Assembly: GCF_002797815.1 (NCBI RefSeq)
Contig: NZ_PGFJ01000002.1
Location: forward strand, 372,001-436,000
Source of the DNA: Mucilaginibacter auburnensis
GTDB taxonomy: Bacteria > Bacteroidota > Bacteroidia > Sphingobacteriales > Sphingobacteriaceae
Direction: 5' to 3'
DNA: 64,000 bases
In this document: positions 25,792 to 34,587 of the stretch, one piece after another
How positions within the stretch are numbered: the first letter of the stretch is position 1
How the letters are laid out: each line of letters starts with the position of its first letter
Notes under the pieces: model-generated
What the model saw: only the letters and a program-made list of their open reading frames with translations
What the model was told of the DNA's origin: nothing
Databases searched by the model: none
Program-made: the position numbers and the translations under genes

Positions 25792-27951
25792 ATGACACCC
25801 AACCAGGCCTTACAGCAATATTTTGGTTATAGCAATTTCAGGCACAACCAGGAACAGATCATCAAGCATGTTTTAAACTGCGAAGATGTGCTGGCGCTGA
25901 TGCCTACAGGCGGAGGTAAATCGCTCTGCTATCAACTGCCTGCTATATTATTGAATGGTTTGACCATTGTAATATCGCCTTTGATAGCTTTGATGAAAGA
26001 CCAGGTGGACAGCCTGAACGTAAACGGCATACCCGCCGCTTTTTTAAATTCATCACAAAGCAATGATGAGCAGCAACAGCTGATACAGAGATTGCGTAAT
26101 AACGAGATCAGGTTACTTTACCTCGCACCAGAAAGATTGTTTAGTGCTGAAAGCAGGCTGTTAGACTTTTTGAAAACCTTAAAGGTGGTTCAAATAGCTA
26201 TTGATGAGGCGCATTGCATATCGCAATGGGGCCATGATTTCAGGCCGGAATATTTAATGCTGGCCGGGTTAAAGCAACACTTTCCCGCCGTACCTGTAAT
26301 TGCCCTTACAGCCACCGCAGATAAACTTACGCAAAAAGATATTCTTGAAAAGCTGGCGCTAAAAGAGCCGCACGTTTTTGTGTCGTCCTTCAACCGCGAG
26401 AATATTACCTATACTGTAAAGCCTAAGCGAAATAGCTTTGATCAGCTCCTGGCATTTTTAGATAAGCACAAAAACGATTCGGGTATTATCTACTGCCTCT
26501 CGCGAAAATCAACAGAGCGATTGGCCGAGGACCTTAAAGCTGAAGGCTTTTTGGCAGAGGCTTATCACGCTGGTTTAGACCATGCCACAAAGGCCCGCAA
26601 TCAGGAAGCTTTTTTGCGAGATGATGTGAAGATCATTGTAGCCACCATTGCCTTCGGTATGGGTATCAATAAATCAAACGTGCGGTATGTGGTGCACATG
26701 GATCTGCCTAAAAACATAGAAGGATATTATCAGGAAACCGGTCGAGCCGGACGTGATGGCCTGCCCTCTGATGCTGTATTGTACTACTCGCCCGGCGATG
26801 CCAAGAAACTAAAAGACTTTGCCCGAATTGAAGACAACCCGGAGCAAACCAAAATTTTGCTGAAGAAGCTGGACGATATGGTGCATTTTTGCGAACTGCA
26901 AACCTGCCGCAGACAATACTTGCTCAAATACTTTGACGAGAACGCTCCAGCCAATTGCGGTTCATGCGATGTTTGTTTAACCGAGGTTGAACGTTTTGAC
27001 GGCACACTCATAGCACAAAAGGCACTGTCGGCAGTTGCAAGATTGAAGGAAAGTTTTGGTGCTGGTTACGTGTTGCAGTTTTTACGAGGCTCAAAAAGCG
27101 AAAAGATCAGAGAAGAACATAAGCAACTAAAAACCTATGGCATTGGCGCAGACATTGCCATGGCCGATTGGCAGCGTTACCTGCGCGATCTGGTTATTCA
27201 GGGTTACCTGCAAACCTCCGGTGGCGAATATCCTGTTTTAAAGCTGACAGAGAAAAGCGATGCCGTTTTAAAAGGGCTGGAAAAAGTTCAATTGATAGCA
27301 TCGCAGTTTATGGATGAGCGCGAAGAAGAGGTTGCGCTGCCAATAGAACCCGAAGTATTTGACCTGTTAAAAGAGGTGAGACGTGATATTGCTTTAAGTC
27401 AAAATGTGCCGCCTTACGTTATTTTAGGTGATAACACATTGGTTGAAATAGCAACTTATTTACCGCAAAGTCTGGATGAGTTGCGTCTTATCTCCGGCTT
27501 TGGCGATATTAAACTGGCGCGTTATGGCAGGGAATTTTTAGCACCGGTAAAAAGTCATTGCGCTGCAAAAGGCTTATCCACAAAAATGGCACTTCGTAAA
27601 CCCAAACGCGAGCGTAAGGCCGGAAGTGTTGCCACAAAAAAGAACGGCACCCAAAATGAGAGCTTTGAGCTATATAAAGCGGGCAAAACGATTGCCGAAA
27701 TTGCCGCTGAGCGAGGTTTGTCAACTACAACTATTGAAGGGCATTTAGCTTACTTTATTGAGCAAGGCGAAATGGAAATTACCGCGTTGGTATCGCCACA
27801 AAAAATACCATTTATTCAGGATGCCGTTGAAAAATATGGCGATGACCGCCTCGCGCCATTAAAAGAGATTTTGGGAGATAATTACAGCTATGGCGAAATA
27901 AAATGTGTTATTAGTTGGATAAAAAGCGGAAAGCCGGATTTTGTCAGCTAA
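25792..27951 (+). CDS. recQ: ATP-dependent DNA helicase RecQ
   Basis: A 719-residue 3'-5' helicase for recombination and replication-fork repair. Walker A is MPTGGGKSLCYQLP, the DEAH box with the RecQ aromatic loop is IDEAHCISQWGHDF, and motif VI is QETGRAGRDGLPSDA. Zinc-binding cysteines of the RQC region lie in CRRQYLLKYF and ANCGSCDVCL. An HRDC domain follows (about 525-600, with LRLISGFGDIKLARYG). The C-terminal 100 residues are a helicase-associated helix-turn-helix (ELYKAGKTIAEIAAERGLST), which is a common extension in this phylum. The gene stands alone. Confidence 0.96.
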   Translation: MTPNQALQQYFGYSNFRHNQEQIIKHVLNCEDVLALMPTGGGKSLCYQLPAILLNGLTIVISPLIALMKDQVDSLNVNGIPAAFLNSSQSNDEQQQLIQRLRNNEIRLLYLAPERLFSAESRLLDFLKTLKVVQIAIDEAHCISQWGHDFRPEYLMLAGLKQHFPAVPVIALTATADKLTQKDILEKLALKEPHVFVSSFNRENITYTVKPKRNSFDQLLAFLDKHKNDSGIIYCLSRKSTERLAEDLKAEGFLAEAYHAGLDHATKARNQEAFLRDDVKIIVATIAFGMGINKSNVRYVVHMDLPKNIEGYYQETGRAGRDGLPSDAVLYYSPGDAKKLKDFARIEDNPEQTKILLKKLDDMVHFCELQTCRRQYLLKYFDENAPANCGSCDVCLTEVERFDGTLIAQKALSAVARLKESFGAGYVLQFLRGSKSEKIREEHKQLKTYGIGADIAMADWQRYLRDLVIQGYLQTSGGEYPVLKLTEKSDAVLKGLEKVQLIASQFMDEREEEVALPIEPEVFDLLKEVRRDIALSQNVPPYVILGDNTLVEIATYLPQSLDELRLISGFGDIKLARYGREFLAPVKSHCAAKGLSTKMALRKPKRERKAGSVATKKNGTQNESFELYKAGKTIAEIAAERGLSTTTIEGHLAYFIEQGEMEITALVSPQKIPFIQDAVEKYGDDRLAPLKEILGDNYSYGEIKCVISWIKSGKPDFVS

Positions 27952-28044
27952 TTGCAAGATTTGATGCCCGGCTATAGCTACAAAGTGTGAAATAAAACAA
28001 TCTGCTTACTTCTGGCTTGTTAGTGTAAACAATATAAAACCTAT

Positions 28045-28794
28045 ATGTACAAACTAACAAGCACAATTGCACTTGCCACAGCATTAGGCGCCGTAACAAT
28101 GTCGGCCAGCGCGCAGGATACAAAAAAAGAATTTGCCGGTACCATGCAGATACAGGGCATGTATCGCGAAGCCAAATTAGGGCAGCTTAACGGGATATTA
28201 AACGCCAACGGCATCCCCTCATTACCGGATAACAATTACTGGTTAAACCTGTCAATGAATCACGAATACAAAAAGTTGATCATTGAAGATGGTATAGGAG
28301 CGAGCTTCACCTCTACATCGGGCAACAACCCTGTGAACGGCGTTCATGCTAAATACAACCAGTTTCAAATTTATGGTCGTGCAGGTTATAACGTTTCAAC
28401 ACGCGAAAATATGCGCGTATTCCCGTTCGTGGGCTTAAACTTATCTCAGGCCATGTTACGCATACGCGACGACCGCAGAATGCAAAGCACATCAGATTTT
28501 TCATCTGAAATACTTAATTCAACATCAAGCAAAACACTGTGGAACCCACGCTTTGGTTTGGAGTTTGGCGGTGGCTTTGATTACCTGATCCGCGCTAAAG
28601 ACAAACAGATGGATAATTATACCATTAAACGTTACATCCCTATAGGTGTGAGGATTGGTTATTACCTTCAAACGTCTGACAGTAACTGGAAAGTTGAAGG
28701 CAATCACAACCTTAACAATAGGCCTAACAACAAACAAAGCAATGTATTTGTGAACGTTAATATTGGTTTAGGTTATAAAGTAAAAAAGCCATAA
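28045..28794 (+). CDS. Predicted outer-membrane beta-barrel protein
   Basis: A 249-residue exported protein (signal peptide 1-23, ending SASAQ). It has alternating beta-strand pattern and aromatic belts, e.g. NNYWLNLSMNHEYKKLIIED, QFQIYGRAGYNVS, FGLEFGGGFDYLIRAKDKQ and the C-terminal NVFVNVNIGLGYKVKKP ending typical of barrel proteins. Precise function and ligand are unknown. It stands alone, with a terminator after it. Confidence 0.7.
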   Translation: MYKLTSTIALATALGAVTMSASAQDTKKEFAGTMQIQGMYREAKLGQLNGILNANGIPSLPDNNYWLNLSMNHEYKKLIIEDGIGASFTSTSGNNPVNGVHAKYNQFQIYGRAGYNVSTRENMRVFPFVGLNLSQAMLRIRDDRRMQSTSDFSSEILNSTSSKTLWNPRFGLEFGGGFDYLIRAKDKQMDNYTIKRYIPIGVRIGYYLQTSDSNWKVEGNHNLNNRPNNKQSNVFVNVNIGLGYKVKKP

Positions 28795-28816
28795 GCTTAG
28801 TTGCAACAGCATTGAT

Positions 28817-28858
28817 AAAACGGGGTACAAATATTTTTACCCCCGTTTTTATTTTAAA
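28817..28858 (+). terminator. Terminator after the barrel gene
   Basis: AAAACGGGG and CCCCGTTTTT pair around a roughly 14-base AT-rich loop and are followed by ATTTT. It lies about 25 bases after the stop at 28794. Confidence 0.8.
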
Positions 28859-28990
28859 CTTTAAGTATTTGATAAACAGCATTGTGAAACCTAAGCATGC
28901 TTAAATCAAGTTAGAAAAACAAAAAAAGTGAAATTACTTTTCCAAATACGTTAAATAAAGCTATCTTTGCGACTCATTAAAAATCCTAAT

Positions 28991-29072
28991 GCGGAAGTGG
29001 CGTAATTGGTAGCCGCACCAGACTTAGGATCTGGCGCTTCACGGCGTGGGGGTTCGAGTCCCTTCTTCCGCA
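28991..29072 (+). tRNA. tRNA-Leu (anticodon UAG)
   Basis: An 82-base gene. The acceptor stem GCGGAAG pairs with CTTCCGC, followed by discriminator A at 29072. The D-arm region is GGCGTAATTGGTAGCC. The anticodon stem-loop is CCAGACTTAGGATCTGG with TAG in the loop. A variable arm follows and the T-loop is GGTTCGAGTCC. The variable arm is of the long leucine type. CCA is not encoded. Confidence 0.95.
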
Positions 29073-29075
29073 CTT

Positions 29076-29122
29076 AAAAGTAAAAGCCTTCAAAATAAAT
29101 CATTTTGGAGGCTTTTACTTTT
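29076..29122. terminator. Bidirectional terminator after tRNA-Leu
   Basis: AAAAGTAAAAGCCT pairs with AGGCTTTTACTTTT, with further pairing inside (CAAAAT/ATTTTG), giving a long AT-flanked hairpin directly after the tRNA. Confidence 0.85.
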
Positions 29123-29189
29123 AGATTAAACCATTGCCTTGTGGATTTTAAGATACAAAGAGCTTTCTGAGCCGAACCATTTTTAATGA

Positions 29190-30005
29190 TCAGCAGCGGA
29201 TCTGGGTGAGCAGCTCTGTAGGTGAATAACCATAGTGTTTCTTAAATGCATATGAAAAGTGGGACAGATTTTCAAATCCCGTTTCATAACACACATCAAT
29301 GGGGCGTTTCTGTTTTTCCGTAAACTGATAATGTGCCAGTTCCAATCGCTTTTGGGTAAGCCAGCGTTGAGGAGTTGTATTAAATATTTTGCCGAAATCC
29401 CTTTTAAACGTTGTAAGGCTCCGCCCTGTTAGGTAGCTGAATTTTTCCAAAGGAAGATTGAACATGAAGTTCTTTTCCATATAGCCCGCCAGATCTATCT
29501 TACCCGGCTCCTCAAAGTTCGCCAATAAATTATCTATACGCTTGTCTATCACCCTTAGTATGCTGATTGCCTCTGTAATTTTCAATGATGCGATATCCCC
29601 AGGTATATTTTTCATTTCAAAATAGGGTATCAGGGATGATAGACAACTTGCCAATAAAGGATGATTGCTGAAATGGAAGATTTTCTGCAATTCGGCAGTT
29701 GTATCCTTTACATCCAGATCAGTATAAAAATCTCTCAACCTTGCTGTGGTAAGGTGCATTACAACCGTCTTATGCGGTTTCCCATCTTTGGGATAGTTAA
29801 TGATAGTAGACAGCTGATTTCTTGGGATCAGGAAAATATCCCCTTCCTTAAAAGTATAAGTAGCATCTGCCTGTACAATCTTAGTTTCACCCGAAATGAA
29901 CCAGATCAGCATGTGATGTTCAAAAACTATATCCGATTTAAAGAAACTGTCCTCGTAGCAGGAAAGCTTAATATCATCTGTTATATATTTTGCTTCGTAT
30001 TGCAT
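29190..30005 (-). CDS. AraC-family transcriptional regulator
   Basis: About 271 residues with an N-terminal cupin-like sensor (IWFISGETKIVQADATY, then FKEGDIFLIPRNQLS). The C-terminal AraC DNA-binding double helix-turn-helix covers SYLTGRSLTTFKRDFGKIFN and CYETGFENLSHFSYAFKKHY, ending GYSPTELL. The frame is open to 30080, but the first 25 residues (NVARLKYIYLYIV and on) do not look like this family. ATG at 30005 (MQYEAKYITDD) is preferred. It sits downstream of a dehydrogenase gene (30108-31103) on the same strand. Direct repeats upstream of that gene are candidate binding sites. Confidence 0.88.
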   Translation of the reverse strand: MQYEAKYITDDIKLSCYEDSFFKSDIVFEHHMLIWFISGETKIVQADATYTFKEGDIFLIPRNQLSTIINYPKDGKPHKTVVMHLTTARLRDFYTDLDVKDTTAELQKIFHFSNHPLLASCLSSLIPYFEMKNIPGDIASLKITEAISILRVIDKRIDNLLANFEEPGKIDLAGYMEKNFMFNLPLEKFSYLTGRSLTTFKRDFGKIFNTTPQRWLTQKRLELAHYQFTEKQKRPIDVCYETGFENLSHFSYAFKKHYGYSPTELLTQIRC

Positions 30006-30107
30006 TGTGTAGTTCGTATATCTATCGGTTTGAGAAGACACTATGTAAAGATAAATATATTTTAATCTGGCCACGTTCAAGCGTTTTCACAACTTCTGCC
30101 AATGGGG

Positions 30108-31103
30108 TTAGTTAATTGAAAAAGATAAGCCACTGATTTCTTCGCTCCATTTCCACAGGCGTTCGGCATCGTCCTTGTCCAGTGAGTATCGTCTAACACC
30201 GGTAGAAATCTCACTATCAGCTGCCAGTGGGGCAACATCTGAGTCTTCACAATATACTCCACCTATACCATCAAGCAACGGCGTAGTGGCGCACCATACT
30301 GTTGTGGCTGCACCTTGTGGTATGGTTTTGAGTGAAGCCAATACCTCGGGAAGCATATTCCCTGCTTCATCCACAAAGCCCATCTTTTGGAAAAGTTCCA
30401 AAGAAGCGTCTCTTCCCAACTCTGTTCCCGCAATAGAGCCTGGATGCAGACTATATGCCCGTACATTGAAAGCTTTGCCACGATTATCTAACTCTACCGA
30501 AAATAAATTAGTGGCTGTTTTGGATTGCCCGTAAGCCTGTAACGTTTCATAAGCGCGATTCTGAAAATTGGGATCATCAAAATAAAATGTACCGAACTGG
30601 TGGCCTTGTGAAGACACATTAACGACCCTGGCCCCATTAGCTTTTTTGAGCGCAGTCCATAACCTTGCTGTTAACTGAAATTGAGCCAGGTAATTAGTGG
30701 CGAGTTGCGATTCGATACCGCGGCTGTCATAGCGAAGGGGCACCCACATAATGCCCGCATTATTGACCAGCAGGTGAAGCGGTCTTCCCGAAGCTAAAAA
30801 TTTTTCAGCAAATGCGTCAATTGAGGCAGAATTCATTAAATCCATTGCTTCAATTTCTACATTTGCTATTCTGCTAAGGTTGTGCTTTGCCTTTTCTATG
30901 TCTCTTGCAGGAACAATAACTGTTGCTCCGGCCAATGCCAATGTTTTGGTGGTTTCCAGGCCTATGCCTGTGTTGCCGCCTGTTACAATAGCAATTTTTC
31001 CGGTAAGGTCAATGCCGTTGATCACGTCCTTTGCTGTTGATCTTGCGTCAAAACCCGAACCAATTAGCTGTTGCAGTACTCCCTGATAATTATTCTGTTC
31101 CAT
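30108..31103 (-). CDS. Short-chain dehydrogenase/reductase (WWOX/retinol-dehydrogenase-like)
   Basis: About 331 residues with a Rossmann fold: the cofactor motif is IAIVTGGNTGIGLETTKTL, the NNAG motif is LLVNNAGIMWVPLRYD, the catalytic Ser lies in VVNVSSQGHQFG, and YGQSK is the active-site Tyr-Lys. It probably uses NADP(H), as no acidic residue caps strand 2 (VPARDIEKAKH). Substrate unknown. The start at 31103 (MEQNN) is preferred to the upstream codon at 31136. A -7 box lies at 31134-31141. Confidence 0.88.
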   Translation of the reverse strand: MEQNNYQGVLQQLIGSGFDARSTAKDVINGIDLTGKIAIVTGGNTGIGLETTKTLALAGATVIVPARDIEKAKHNLSRIANVEIEAMDLMNSASIDAFAEKFLASGRPLHLLVNNAGIMWVPLRYDSRGIESQLATNYLAQFQLTARLWTALKKANGARVVNVSSQGHQFGTFYFDDPNFQNRAYETLQAYGQSKTATNLFSVELDNRGKAFNVRAYSLHPGSIAGTELGRDASLELFQKMGFVDEAGNMLPEVLASLKTIPQGAATTVWCATTPLLDGIGGVYCEDSDVAPLAADSEISTGVRRYSLDKDDAERLWKWSEEISGLSFSIN

Positions 31104-31133
31104 CTTTATAATTTTTATTTGTTGTTGATGAAA

Positions 31134-31141
31134 CAAAGGTA
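31134..31141 (-). promoter_or_regulatory. -7 promoter element for the dehydrogenase gene
   Basis: The minus strand reads TACCTTTG (TAnnTTTG), 31 bases before the ATG at 31103. It lies just downstream of the direct repeats at 31156-31207. Confidence 0.5.
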
Positions 31142-31155
31142 AATACCATTTTAAA

Positions 31156-31207
31156 GTCCGACTTTGCTTAAACGTCCGATTTTGGTTTGTTTAAACGACC
31201 ATATTGG
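31156..31207. promoter_or_regulatory. Direct repeats, candidate AraC operator
   Basis: GTCCGACTTTG (31156-31166) and GTCCGATTTTG (31174-31184) are direct repeats with an 18-base period. Both are followed on the + strand by TTAAAC, and a degenerate third unit GACCATATTGG lies at 31197-31207. They lie immediately upstream of the -7 box of the dehydrogenase gene, which AraC-type activators commonly bind as tandem direct sites. Confidence 0.5.
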
Positions 31208-31210
31208 TTA

Positions 31211-31248
31211 TGTACAGGGTGTCCCTATCAATAGCGACACCCTGTACA
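31211..31248 (-). terminator. Strong hairpin after the second dehydrogenase gene
   Basis: TGTACAGGGTGTC pairs perfectly (13 bp) with GACACCCTGTACA, and the loop can pair further (CTAT/ATAG). It begins 8 bases after the stop of the gene ending at 31256. There is no U-tract, so the termination role is probable but unproven. Confidence 0.6.
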
Positions 31249-31255
31249 TAATCAC

Positions 31256-32026
31256 TTACACCGTTGGCACAATACCACCGTCAACAAAATAGTTGACTCC
31301 TGTAATGTATTTGCCTTCTCCAGAAGCTAAAAATGCTACAATGTTGGCTATTTCATCTGGCTCGGCCATTCTGCCCAAGGGCACGCCAACTTTATCCATT
31401 ACGCTTTTAAAAGCTTCGTCAAAGGTTATTTGAGACGTTTTTGCCAGGTTATCTATAAACTCCATCATCAACGGGGTTTTAACCACACCGGGCGACACCA
31501 CGTTTACACGTATGCCCTTACTGCCTAATTCATTCGCCAATGCTTTACTATAGGCATTCAAAGCAGCCTTTGCTGAGGAGTAAGACATGGTCATCTCCCA
31601 AAGCGGCAATGTTGCTGCAACGGTAGAAATATTAATGATAACTCCGCTTTGTTGTTCAAGCATCACAGGGACCAAAGCTTTATTGATACGCACAGCCGAC
31701 ATAAAGTTCAACTGCCAGTCGTTAAACCAATGTTCATCCTCAAGCATATTGAAACCACCACCCGGACTTAGATTAGCACCCGCGTTATTTATGATAACGT
31801 CTATCCTACCGTATTTCTCCAAAATCTCTTTCGCAACAGTTTCAGCGCTACCCGCTACAGAAAGATCTGACGCAATGAAATGATGCGCTGGGCTATCATT
31901 CTGCGGGGCTGTCCTGGCAGTTATCACTACCTGCACGCCTTTGCTACTTAATTTATCGGCAATGGCTTTGCCTATGCCTTTTGTTCCGCCGGTTACCAAT
32001 GCAACCATTTGTTTGTTATTGTCCAT
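31256..32026 (-). CDS. Short-chain dehydrogenase/reductase (FabG-like classical SDR)
   Basis: A 256-residue classical SDR: VALVTGGTKGIGKAIADKL (cofactor loop), VIINNAGANLSPGG (NNAG), NISTVAATLP (Ser), SYSSAKAALNAYSK (Tyr-x3-Lys), NVVSPGVVKTPLM, and the C-terminal GKYITGVNYFVDGGIVPTV typical of FabG-like enzymes. It is divergent from the HxlR regulator gene, the usual arrangement for an HxlR-controlled oxidoreductase. Substrate unknown. Confidence 0.92.
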   Translation of the reverse strand: MDNNKQMVALVTGGTKGIGKAIADKLSSKGVQVVITARTAPQNDSPAHHFIASDLSVAGSAETVAKEILEKYGRIDVIINNAGANLSPGGGFNMLEDEHWFNDWQLNFMSAVRINKALVPVMLEQQSGVIINISTVAATLPLWEMTMSYSSAKAALNAYSKALANELGSKGIRVNVVSPGVVKTPLMMEFIDNLAKTSQITFDEAFKSVMDKVGVPLGRMAEPDEIANIVAFLASGEGKYITGVNYFVDGGIVPTV

Positions 32027-32043
32027 GTTCTTATCTAAATAAG

Positions 32044-32074
32044 TTGCAAAGTAAAATACATTACTTTACTTTTG
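32044..32074 (+). promoter_or_regulatory. hxlR promoter with palindrome in its spacer
   Basis: TTG at 32044-32046, a 20-base spacer, and TACTTTTG at 32067-32074 give an exact Bacteroidota -33/-7 promoter for the gene at 32141. AAAGTAA (32048-32054) and TTACTTT (32061-32067) form a perfect inverted repeat inside the spacer, the position expected for a repressor operator. The same site lies 22 bases before the divergent SDR start. Confidence 0.65.
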
Positions 32075-32140
32075 AAAGTAGTTACACTTTTGTATAGTAA
32101 TAACACACAGTAAAGCTTTGAACATAATCAGCTACTTACA

Positions 32141-32464
32141 ATGGATAAAAAAAATAATAAAAATGAATCAAGGTGTGCGCTTCAGGAAATTTTGGATGTA
32201 ATAGGAGGCAAATGGTCAATGTCAATCATTTATGCTTTATTCACCGGCAAAAAGCGTTTCAGTGAGTTAGAACGACTTATACCCAACATCAACACACGCA
32301 TGCTGGTGAAAGAACTGAAAAACATGGAGGCTAATGGAATTGTTACCCGACAGGTATTTGCTACGGTACCCCCAACAGTTGAATATACGTTAACTACAAA
32401 GGGTGAAAAACTCCAACCCAGCATAAATGAATTGCATAAATGGGGACTTGAGTTTGTTGGTTAG
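32141..32464 (+). CDS. HxlR-family transcriptional regulator
   Basis: A 107-residue winged-helix regulator. SRCALQEILDVIGGKWSMSI is the HxlR N-terminus, with the single conserved Cys just before the first helix. KRFSELERLIPNINTRMLVK is the recognition helix region, and PPTVEYTLTTKGEKLQPSI forms the wing and C-terminal helix. Family members sense reactive electrophiles, often through this Cys, and control adjacent oxidoreductase genes. Divergent from an SDR gene, it probably regulates both through the palindrome at 32048-32067. Confidence 0.92.
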   Translation: MDKKNNKNESRCALQEILDVIGGKWSMSIIYALFTGKKRFSELERLIPNINTRMLVKELKNMEANGIVTRQVFATVPPTVEYTLTTKGEKLQPSINELHKWGLEFVG

Positions 32465-32542
32465 CTTTTAGAAAAGCTTTGTCAAAGCAAGTTGACGTTT
32501 CTCTGATACGCATCTGATTTAACCTCATTAACTTTACCTGTA

Positions 32543-33565
32543 ATGAAAAAAATAGGTTTTTTATCTTTCGGGCACTGGTCTAACCATCCCGCTTATAATG
32601 CCCGTACAGCCAGCGATACTTTGCTGCAATCAATAGACTTAGCGGTTGCCGCTGAAGAAATTGGTGTAGACGGCGCTTACTTTCGTGTGCACCATTTTGC
32701 GGCGCAGTTAGCTTCGCCATTCCCGCTGTTATCAGCTGTTGGCGCTAAAACCAATACAATTGAAATAGGCACCGGCGTAATTGATATGCGCTATGAAAAT
32801 CCGCTGTACATGATAGAAGATGCCGGCGCGGCTGATCTTATCTCGGGGGGACGATTGCAGTTAGGTATAAGCAGAGGTTCGCCTGAGCAAGTGATTGAGG
32901 GCTGGCGATATTTTGGCTATCAACCGGACGAAGGTGAAACAGATGCTGACATGGGCAGAAAGAAAGCGCTCGAATTTTTAGATAAACTGAATGGCGTTGG
33001 CTTTGCGCAGCCTAACCCCTACCCAATGTTCCCTAATCCACCGGGCCTATTGCGACTCGAACCGTACTCTGAAGGCCTGCGCGAACGCATATGGTGGGGA
33101 GCGGCATCAAATGCAACCGCTGTTTGGGCGGCGGAGCAAGGCATGCACCTGCAAAGTTCAACCTTGAAATTTGACGAGAGCGGCAAACCGTTCCATATTC
33201 AACAAGCAGAGCAGATAAGGCTATACAAAGAGGCCTGGAAAAAAGCAGGTCACGAGCGTGAAGCAAGGGTATCAGTCAGCCGGTCGATATTTGCTTTGGT
33301 GAATGACCAGGACAGGTATTATTTTGGTCAGCAAGGTAAAGCTGCGGACAGCTTTGGATATATTGAAAAAGACAGGCGTGCGGTATTTGGCAAAAGTTAT
33401 GCTGCCGAACCTGATAAGCTGATTGAAGAATTGGCAAAAGACGAAGCCATACAAGAAGCGGATACACTGTTATTGACCATCCCGAATACTTTGGGCGTAG
33501 ATTACAACGTGCACGTCCTATCTGCCATATTAGAGCACGTAGCACCAGCCTTAGGTTGGCGATAA
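32543..33565 (+). CDS. LLM-class flavin-dependent oxidoreductase (luciferase-like)
   Basis: A 340-residue TIM-barrel monooxygenase of the bacterial luciferase family: IGFLSFGHWSNHPAYNARTA, AEEIGVDGAYFRVHHFAAQL, TIEIGTGVIDMRYENPLYM and GGRLQLGISRGSPEQVIEGW are the strand/flavin-contact segments. It would use reduced FMN supplied by a partner reductase. The substrate is unknown. It lies 78 bases after hxlR in the same direction and may be part of the same response. A terminator follows. Confidence 0.87.
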   Translation: MKKIGFLSFGHWSNHPAYNARTASDTLLQSIDLAVAAEEIGVDGAYFRVHHFAAQLASPFPLLSAVGAKTNTIEIGTGVIDMRYENPLYMIEDAGAADLISGGRLQLGISRGSPEQVIEGWRYFGYQPDEGETDADMGRKKALEFLDKLNGVGFAQPNPYPMFPNPPGLLRLEPYSEGLRERIWWGAASNATAVWAAEQGMHLQSSTLKFDESGKPFHIQQAEQIRLYKEAWKKAGHEREARVSVSRSIFALVNDQDRYYFGQQGKAADSFGYIEKDRRAVFGKSYAAEPDKLIEELAKDEAIQEADTLLLTIPNTLGVDYNVHVLSAILEHVAPALGWR

Positions 33566-33585
33566 CATTTAGGCAACCATAAACT

Positions 33586-33617
33586 AAAAAGGCGATGTTT
33601 CCATACATCGCCTTTTT
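33586..33617. terminator. Bidirectional terminator between the LLM gene and kdsD
   Basis: AAAAAGGCGATGT pairs with ACATCGCCTTTTT around a short loop, with A- and T-runs on the two sides. It lies between convergent genes and can serve both. Confidence 0.85.
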
Positions 33618-33626
33618 GTTTTATTA

Positions 33627-34568
33627 CTATTGGGCAGTATTATAAATTTGGTAAACGCCTGTTACGGCACGTTTCTCAGCTAAACCTATCAATAAGGTAG
33701 TTATCTTTCTCTCCATCATTATCTGTTCTGCGTTGCTGATGAAGGTCTCCTCATCAACAATTACCGGATCAGATGTCATCATACCGATAACGGTAAGCAT
33801 TGAAGTATCGGGATTTTTTAAGAGTGCGCGGCGCAGGTCGCCATCGGTTATAATACCTTTAACGGCATCGGCACTTCCTACTATCACCAGGCCCAGCCTA
33901 CCGGTTGACATGCGCATCAATACATCAGTAAAACTCGCCTCAATATCAATTAAAGGGAGATCCTCTGTGCGCATAAGGTCTTTTACCTTAGTAAGCAACT
34001 TGCGCCCCAAACTACCACCCGGATGAAAGCGGGCAAAATCTTCTTCTTTGAATCCGCGTTGCTCCATCAGTGCAACGGCTAAAGCATCGCCCATAACCAA
34101 GGCAGCTGTGGTTGATGCTGTTGGCGCCAGAGCCAGCGGGCAGGCCTCGCGGGTAATAGCGGCATTTAAATGGTAATTGCTGTTTTTAGCAATAGTTGAA
34201 GCAGTGTTGCCTGTTATGCTGATAATTAAGTTATTATTCCATTTTAAAAAAGGAATGATACGCAGCAACTCATCTGTTTCTCCCGAGTAAGAAATAAGTA
34301 TAACAGCATCATTTGAACCTACTATACCCAGATCGCCATGAAAGGCATCGCCGGGATGCAGAAAAAAACTGGGAGTGCCAGTGCTGGAAAGCGTTGCCGA
34401 TATCTTTTTACCAATTATACCCGACTTGCCCACGCCTGCCACAATCACCTTCCCGCTGCACGCCAATAAAGCATTCACCACTGCGGTAAAAACATCATCT
34501 AAAGACGATGCTACCTTTTGTAGTCCCTCAATCTCAATATCAAAAACACGTTTGGCTATGGCCTTCAT
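33627..34568 (-). CDS. kdsD: D-arabinose 5-phosphate isomerase (KpsF/GutQ family)
   Basis: Converts ribulose 5-phosphate to arabinose 5-phosphate, the first step toward Kdo of lipopolysaccharide. The 313 residues comprise a SIS domain (about 30-180: GKVIVAGVGKSGIIGKKISA, FLHPGDAFHGDLGIV, AVILISYSGETDELL) and two CBS domains (about 205-313). It is the second gene after kdsA with a 19-base gap, so the two Kdo genes form one operon. Confidence 0.94.
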   Translation of the reverse strand: MKAIAKRVFDIEIEGLQKVASSLDDVFTAVVNALLACSGKVIVAGVGKSGIIGKKISATLSSTGTPSFFLHPGDAFHGDLGIVGSNDAVILISYSGETDELLRIIPFLKWNNNLIISITGNTASTIAKNSNYHLNAAITREACPLALAPTASTTAALVMGDALAVALMEQRGFKEEDFARFHPGGSLGRKLLTKVKDLMRTEDLPLIDIEASFTDVLMRMSTGRLGLVIVGSADAVKGIITDGDLRRALLKNPDTSMLTVIGMMTSDPVIVDEETFISNAEQIMMERKITTLLIGLAEKRAVTGVYQIYNTAQ

Positions 34569-34587
34569 TTTAGTGAGCGATGAACAG

